A stretch of DNA of 6,297 bases, taken from positions 1 to 6,297 of the forward strand of contig CANIRI010000147.1 of the NCBI GenBank assembly GCA_947469815.1, in the 5' to 3' direction. Position 1 is the stretch's first letter; each line of letters begins with the position of its first letter. The notes below the pieces were generated by a model. It did not search any database, was not told where the DNA came from, and worked only from the letters and a program-made list of their open reading frames with translations. The DNA is from Comamonadaceae bacterium (lineage in GTDB: Bacteria; Pseudomonadota; Gammaproteobacteria; Burkholderiales; Burkholderiaceae_C). Position numbers and translations under genes: made by a program. This document shows, one piece after another, positions 5,484 to 6,297 of the stretch.

Positions 5484-6113
5484 TCAGGGGCGTGGCTGCA
5501 TGCCGCCGGGGGATAGGTCGATCAGCACCCGGCGCGCTGTGTCGGAGCCCTGCGGAAAGTCTTGCACCGCTGCCAGCAGCACGGCGGGTAACACGGCAGC
5601 GCGGTCGCTCCACAGGCCTTCGTGCGTTGCCGTGCTCTCAAACATCACGGTCTTGTTCGCGGCATCGCGCAGCAGCAGATGGACGGTGTAGCGGTAGCGC
5701 GTGGCTTGCAGTCCCATCGGCATCGGTTGCGCCCACAGGCCGCTGCCCATGGTGCCAAAGCCCCAGTAAGCGTGGAAGGGATCGGCCTGGGTGATGGCGT
5801 CAACAGCCACGCGCAGCTCCAGCGTGAAGCGCGGAGCCAGCGCATCCGGCACCAAGCCTTTTTGCGCCAAGACCGGCAGCGCTATTTCTTCTAGCCGGTC
5901 CTGGCTTTGCGCGTCAGCCTGCTGGGAGGGCAGGCGCTCAAAACGGAAGCTGAAAGGGCCCTCCAATGGCAGCTCAGCGTTGGCGGTGTTGAAGCTGCGC
6001 ACACTGCTGTCGATCATGCGGGGGGTGCCGCAACCAGCCAGCGCTAAGCTGACCAGGACCAGCACCCACAGGCTGCACAGGCTGGCAGCGCGGCGGCTGC
6101 AAAACGCGCGCAC
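5484..6113 (-). CDS. DUF4136-like outer- or inner-membrane lipoprotein
   Basis: A predicted lipoprotein of unknown function. I place the start at the GTG at 6113, 4 nt after the stop of the upstream gene. This gives a 209-aa product with a normal lipoprotein signal: basic residues (R2, R7, R8), a hydrophobic stretch (about 12-24) and the lipobox LAGC with lipidated Cys28. An in-frame TTG at 6179 would add 22 residues that overlap the upstream gene and push the signal sequence inward, so I reject it. The mature part matches the DUF4136 pattern: a short N-terminal FSFRFERLP strand, a helix (DRLEEIALPVLAQKGL), then FTLELRVAVDA, a loop rich in Gly/Trp/Pro (YWGFGTMGSGLWAQP), and RYTVHLLLRDAANKTVMFESTA. 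Gly29 after the Cys does not signal inner-membrane retention, so outer-membrane sorting is likely. It is followed by the phosphatase gene and is probably co-transcribed. Confidence 0.8.
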   Translation of the reverse strand: MRAFCSRRAASLCSLWVLVLVSLALAGCGTPRMIDSSVRSFNTANAELPLEGPFSFRFERLPSQQADAQSQDRLEEIALPVLAQKGLVPDALAPRFTLELRVAVDAITQADPFHAYWGFGTMGSGLWAQPMPMGLQATRYRYTVHLLLRDAANKTVMFESTATHEGLWSDRAAVLPAVLLAAVQDFPQGSDTARRVLIDLSPGGMQPRP

Positions 6114-6117
6114 GGGC

Positions 6118-6297
6118 TTAGAGCTGCACCAGTTGCACGCCGCCGGGCGCGCTGGGCGCGGGCAGTTCCGGTGCGTCAAAGGCGGTGTCGCCGTCGGGGT
6201 CTGGGACGCCGGTTGTACGGATGTTTTGGAAATCGTGGCGCTTGGTGTCCATGAGGTGAGAAGGGACCACGTTTTGCAGCGCGGTGAACATGCTCTC
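6118..6297 (-). CDS. C-terminal fragment of an unidentified protein (gene runs off right edge)
   Basis: Reading the minus strand from the window edge gives 59 open codons to a TAA at 6120-6118. The product begins ESMFTALQNVVPSH and ends in a Pro/Ala-rich tail (PELPAPSAPGG) and VQLVQL. Coding is supported because the lipoprotein gene begins 4 nt after this stop, as in an operon, and because the frame stays open in GC-rich DNA. I do not recognise the family from this fragment; the tail looks like a disordered C-terminus. The TTG-started extension of the lipoprotein gene overlaps it in another frame and is not considered real. Confidence 0.55.
   Translation of the reverse strand, partial: ESMFTALQNVVPSHLMDTKRHDFQNIRTTGVPDPDGDTAFDAPELPAPSAPGGVQLVQL

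Overview
The window looks like ordinary chromosomal DNA from a high-GC beta-proteobacterium, most likely Burkholderiales and probably Comamonadaceae. The assignment rests on the style of the RuvB, HemN and DusA proteins, the frequent GTG starts and the GC-rich third positions. It is an inference, because no rRNA or other phylogenetic marker is present.

Layout from left to right. (1) Minus strand, cut by the left edge: the first 250 codons of hemN, the oxygen-independent coproporphyrinogen III oxidase of haem synthesis. Just upstream lies a perfect TTGAC-N4-GTCAA dyad, which fits an FNR/FixK-type site. (2) Minus strand: dusA, a tRNA-dihydrouridine synthase. Its GTG start codon sits inside a 17-bp perfect palindrome. 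(3) Minus strand: a small toxin-antitoxin module, with a lysine/alanine-rich antitoxin-like protein of 62 aa overlapping a VapC-type PIN toxin by 4 nt (ATGA). The toxin gene is about 54% GC, visibly lower than its neighbours. (4) Minus strand: an exported or membrane-anchored TPR-like protein with an unusual modular C-terminus. (5) A 167-bp divergent promoter region. (6) Plus strand: ruvB, the Holliday-junction branch-migration motor. (7) Minus strand, converging on ruvB with a 16-bp gap: a histidine-phosphatase (phosphoglycerate-mutase-like) gene, a DUF4136-type lipoprotein gene, and the last 59 codons of an unidentified gene cut by the right edge.

There are two probable minus-strand transcription units left of the divergent region, because hemN appears to have its own promoter. 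The TPR gene, vapBC and dusA are spaced closely enough for read-through. On the right, the partial gene, lipoprotein and phosphatase look like one operon. Functions are mixed (haem synthesis, tRNA modification, DNA repair, cell envelope), and only the vapBC pair looks accessory. No RNA genes, insertion sequences, CRISPR arrays or convincing intrinsic terminators were seen. The points most worth a second look are the non-canonical antitoxin, the FNR-like box ahead of hemN and the palindrome on the dusA start codon.
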